A stretch of 34,758 nt of DNA, from the NCBI GenBank assembly GCA_022599575.1, contig JAHZMA010000070.1:1-34758 (forward strand), read 5' to 3'. Below the pieces are notes generated by a model that was not told the DNA's origin, ran no database searches, and saw nothing but the letters and a program-made list of their open reading frames with translations. Position numbers and translations under genes: made by a program. The DNA is from Alphaproteobacteria bacterium (GTDB taxonomy: Bacteria > Pseudomonadota > Alphaproteobacteria > JABAAW01 > JAHZMA01). Positions 32,538-34,758 of the stretch are shown here, piece after piece; position 1 is the stretch's first letter; every line of letters begins with the position of its first letter.

Positions 32538-33422
32538 ATGTCCCCACATCATCATATTGCTCCTTATCACATTAATGCACCTGCCAAACTCAATCTTACC
32601 CTGCATGTAACAGGCAAGCGCGCTGATAATTACCATTTGCTGCATAGCGAAGTAATCTTTATCACCCTATGTGATAATCTCACTTTTACCTTCAACCCAA
32701 AAAAAAGCAGTGATGAGATTATCATCGATGGGGCGTTTAGCGCATTACTCGCCGATACACCAACAGAGCATAATTTGGTGATGACAACATTAGCATCAAT
32801 CCGCGAATTGATAGAATTTCCACCGCTTACCATCAGCCTAACCAAAAATATCCCTATCGGTGCAGGGCTTGGTGGTGGCACTGCCGATGCAGCCGCATTA
32901 TTACGGTTTTTCGTGGAACAGGGCAAAATTTCTCATCAGCAAGCCATCAGTTTGGCTAAAAACATTGGTGGCGATGGTTTATGTTGCTACCATGCTTGCG
33001 CTGGGGTGATGCAAGGCATTGGCGATATTTTCATGCCCCACAATAAAAGCGATATTCCTGCGAACATACAACATGCTGATATTGTGATTTTATGGTGCGG
33101 ACAATTTGATGGAAGCGGACTCTCCACCGCTGATATTTATCGGCAATGCATTATTGGCGCCCCACCAACATTATCTGATGATTATTGGCAGAATCTGCAA
33201 CAGGGGCGTAACGATTTACAGCCAACAGCCATTAATGCCATGCCCGCAATCAGCGCGATGTTAAATTTTTTAACAGATTTTAATGCCGATTTGGTGCGGA
33301 TGACGGGCAGTGGCTCTGCCGTGTTTGCAATATTCCTTGATGGCATCACCGCCAAGAGATTTGCAAAAATGCAAAATTCACTACCACCAGACTGGTTTTT
33401 CTGGCATGGTACTATAGCTTAA
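32538..33422 (+). CDS. ispE: 4-diphosphocytidyl-2-C-methyl-D-erythritol kinase IspE
   Basis: IspE phosphorylates CDP-methylerythritol in the non-mevalonate isoprenoid pathway. The GHMP-kinase landmarks are INAPAKLNLTLHV with the DNYHLLHSE block near the N-terminus, the ATP-binding IPIGAGLGGGTADAAAL (about 105) and MTGSGSAVFAIF near the C-terminus. I chose the ATG at 32538 because GGAGG (32525-32529) is 8 nt upstream; an ATG at 32520 overlapping the previous stop (TAATG) and another at 32532 are in frame, and the first would add six residues. 294 aa is normal. Last gene of the ABC-TPR-ispE set. Its stop is one base from the stop of the convergent glutamate-synthase-type gene. Confidence 0.94.
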   Translation: MSPHHHIAPYHINAPAKLNLTLHVTGKRADNYHLLHSEVIFITLCDNLTFTFNPKKSSDEIIIDGAFSALLADTPTEHNLVMTTLASIRELIEFPPLTISLTKNIPIGAGLGGGTADAAALLRFFVEQGKISHQQAISLAKNIGGDGLCCYHACAGVMQGIGDIFMPHNKSDIPANIQHADIVILWCGQFDGSGLSTADIYRQCIIGAPPTLSDDYWQNLQQGRNDLQPTAINAMPAISAMLNFLTDFNADLVRMTGSGSAVFAIFLDGITAKRFAKMQNSLPPDWFFWHGTIA

Positions 33423-33423
33423 C

Positions 33424-34758
33424 TTAACTCACGCCACCATAGATGAGACCGCTTAATTCTGCCATATCTTTTTTCCAGCAGATAAGGTCGTCTTGCGCGA
33501 ATTTTGAAAGACTATCATGCCCACATGCCCGCGCCAAAACCTGCATCAAGCCAGTGGTGGCTTCCAAGAAATTTTGTAATTGTTTTGCCGATTGTTCGGG
33601 ATCTAACCGTGCCATTAAATGCGGTTTCTGAGTGGCAATGCCAACGGGGCAATTATTGGTATGGCAAGCGCGCATTCCCAAACAGCCAATCGCCTGCAAT
33701 GCCGCATTAGAAACGCCAATCATATCCGCGCCCAACGCCAATGCTTTCACAAAATCAGGTGCAGTTCGCATCCCGCCCGTTACCCCTAACGTAATATCGT
33801 GCCGCCCTAGCCGATTAAGATGCCTGCGCGCCCGTGCCAATGCGGGAATGGTTGGCACTGAAATATGGTCGCGGAAAATTTCAGGCGCGGCACCAGTGCC
33901 ACCGCCTCTGCCATCTAATATGATATAATCCACGCCAATTTCTAGCGCGGCATCAATATCGCGTTCAACATGCTGTGCCGATAATTTATAGCCAATCGGA
34001 ATGCCGCCTGTATGTTCGCGCACTTCAGCGGTGAAATCTTTGATTTGCGAGATATGCTCCCAATCAGGAAAACGCGGTGGCGAAATCGCGGATTCGCCCT
34101 CTTGCAAGCCACGCACTTCGGCAATTTTGCCTTTTACTTTTTTACCGGGAAGATGCCCGCCAGTGCCAGTTTTTGCGCCCTGCCCACCCTTAAAATGAAA
34201 CGCTTGCACCAGCTTTAATTTATCCATGCTAAAACCGAATCGTGCCGATGCCAATTCGTAAAAATAGCGCGAATTTTCAGCCTGTTCTTCGGGGAGCATA
34301 CCGCCTTCGCCCGAACATATGCCCGTGCCGCTTAATTCTGCACCGCGTGATAATGCTACTTTGGCATTTTCTGAAAGCGAGCCATAACTCATATCCGATA
34401 CGAATAGAGGAATTTTTAGCTTTAATGGCTTTTTGGCATTTTTGCCTATCACCACTTCCGTATTCACCACCGCATCATCTAGCAGTGGCAGGCGGTTTAA
34501 TTGCGCGGTAACGATTTGAATATCGTCCCATTGCGGTAATAATTGGCGTGGCACACCCATTGATACCACCTTGCCATGATGCCCCGTTTTGCTCAAGCCA
34601 TTTTTGGCGTAATATTGAATGGTTTGCACATGGGGTTCTTCTTCGCTGCCATGAATATCTTGATATAATCCCTGATAATTTTTGCGATTATAGGGTTGCG
34701 GATGCTTATATTCCCATGCGGTGATTTCTTCTTCATCAACCAGCACTTTACCATCTTC
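33424..34758 (-). CDS. Glutamate-synthase-type FMN/iron-sulfur protein, 5' end cut by window edge
   Basis: The 445 visible residues match the FMN-binding and central part of the glutamate synthase large subunit: PLFVSDMSYGSLSENAKVAL, GTGICSGEGG, GGQGAKTGTGGHLPG, SAISPPRFPDW, LDGRGGGTGAAPE and GVTGGMRTAPDFVKALALGAD. The segment CLGMRACHTNNCPVGIA supplies the three cysteines of the [3Fe-4S] cluster. There is no glutaminase domain, as in the stand-alone glutamate-synthase family proteins of archaea and many proteobacteria, whose reaction is often not established. The frame stays open to the right edge (EDGKV before the GTG at 34746), so the true start is outside the window. Some relatives carry an N-terminal rubredoxin-like part, which may be missing here. 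Confidence 0.88.
   Translation of the reverse strand, partial: EDGKVLVDEEEITAWEYKHPQPYNRKNYQGLYQDIHGSEEEPHVQTIQYYAKNGLSKTGHHGKVVSMGVPRQLLPQWDDIQIVTAQLNRLPLLDDAVVNTEVVIGKNAKKPLKLKIPLFVSDMSYGSLSENAKVALSRGAELSGTGICSGEGGMLPEEQAENSRYFYELASARFGFSMDKLKLVQAFHFKGGQGAKTGTGGHLPGKKVKGKIAEVRGLQEGESAISPPRFPDWEHISQIKDFTAEVREHTGGIPIGYKLSAQHVERDIDAALEIGVDYIILDGRGGGTGAAPEIFRDHISVPTIPALARARRHLNRLGRHDITLGVTGGMRTAPDFVKALALGADMIGVSNAALQAIGCLGMRACHTNNCPVGIATQKPHLMARLDPEQSAKQLQNFLEATTGLMQVLARACGHDSLSKFAQDDLICWKKDMAELSGLIYGGVS

Overview
This 34.8 kb window is chromosomal DNA from an AT-rich alphaproteobacterium (roughly 40% GC by eye). The lineage call rests on protein families and gene order: an FtsK gene downstream of a class I aminotransferase and a DUF1289 protein, an alphaproteobacterial-type PfkB adenosine kinase, a TPR protein coupled to ispE, and flagellar hook genes behind sigma-54 promoters as in Caulobacter. 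I cannot name the species; nothing separates a marine free-living lifestyle from a host-associated one.

Left part (1-7128): two divergent genes for surface lipoproteins of the transferrin-binding-protein-B-like barrel family. The leftward one has five tandem barrel modules in about 1,812 residues; the rightward one has a single module. A strong terminator and a 174 bp element made almost wholly of consecutive hairpins, bounded by 14/15-matching inverted repeats, separate the small lipoprotein gene from ftsK.

Housekeeping block 1 (7129-14906): leftward DUF1289, DapC-like aminotransferase and ftsK, each of the last two with a good sigma-70-type promoter; rightward adenosine kinase and dprA; then a three-part STAS-like / histidine-kinase-type ATPase / DUF4325 regulatory protein.

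Flagellar hook block (14907-27126): fliK, flgD and four consecutive full-length flgE-type hook protein genes. Four sites match the sigma-54 -24/-12 consensus with exact spacing: two in tandem before fliK, one before the second flgE and one before the third. FliK (790 aa), FlgD (342 aa, two Ig-like repeats) and all four FlgE proteins (659-687 aa) are much larger than the Salmonella versions (405, 232 and 403 aa). All four FlgE proteins carry the same predicted helical insertion at about residue 340-395. This is the most unusual part of the window and suggests a hook built from, or able to switch between, several subunits, with length-control and cap proteins enlarged to match.

Housekeeping block 2 (27131-34758): leftward dihydrolipoyl dehydrogenase; a rightward translationally coupled set of MsbA-like ABC exporter, membrane-anchored TPR protein and ispE; and a leftward glutamate-synthase-type FMN/iron-sulfur protein that runs off the right edge. 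No tRNA, rRNA, CRISPR array, transposase or phage gene was seen. Several spacers carry perfect or near-perfect short tandem duplications (14-17 bp units), and ftsK and fliK carry in-frame 12 bp ones.
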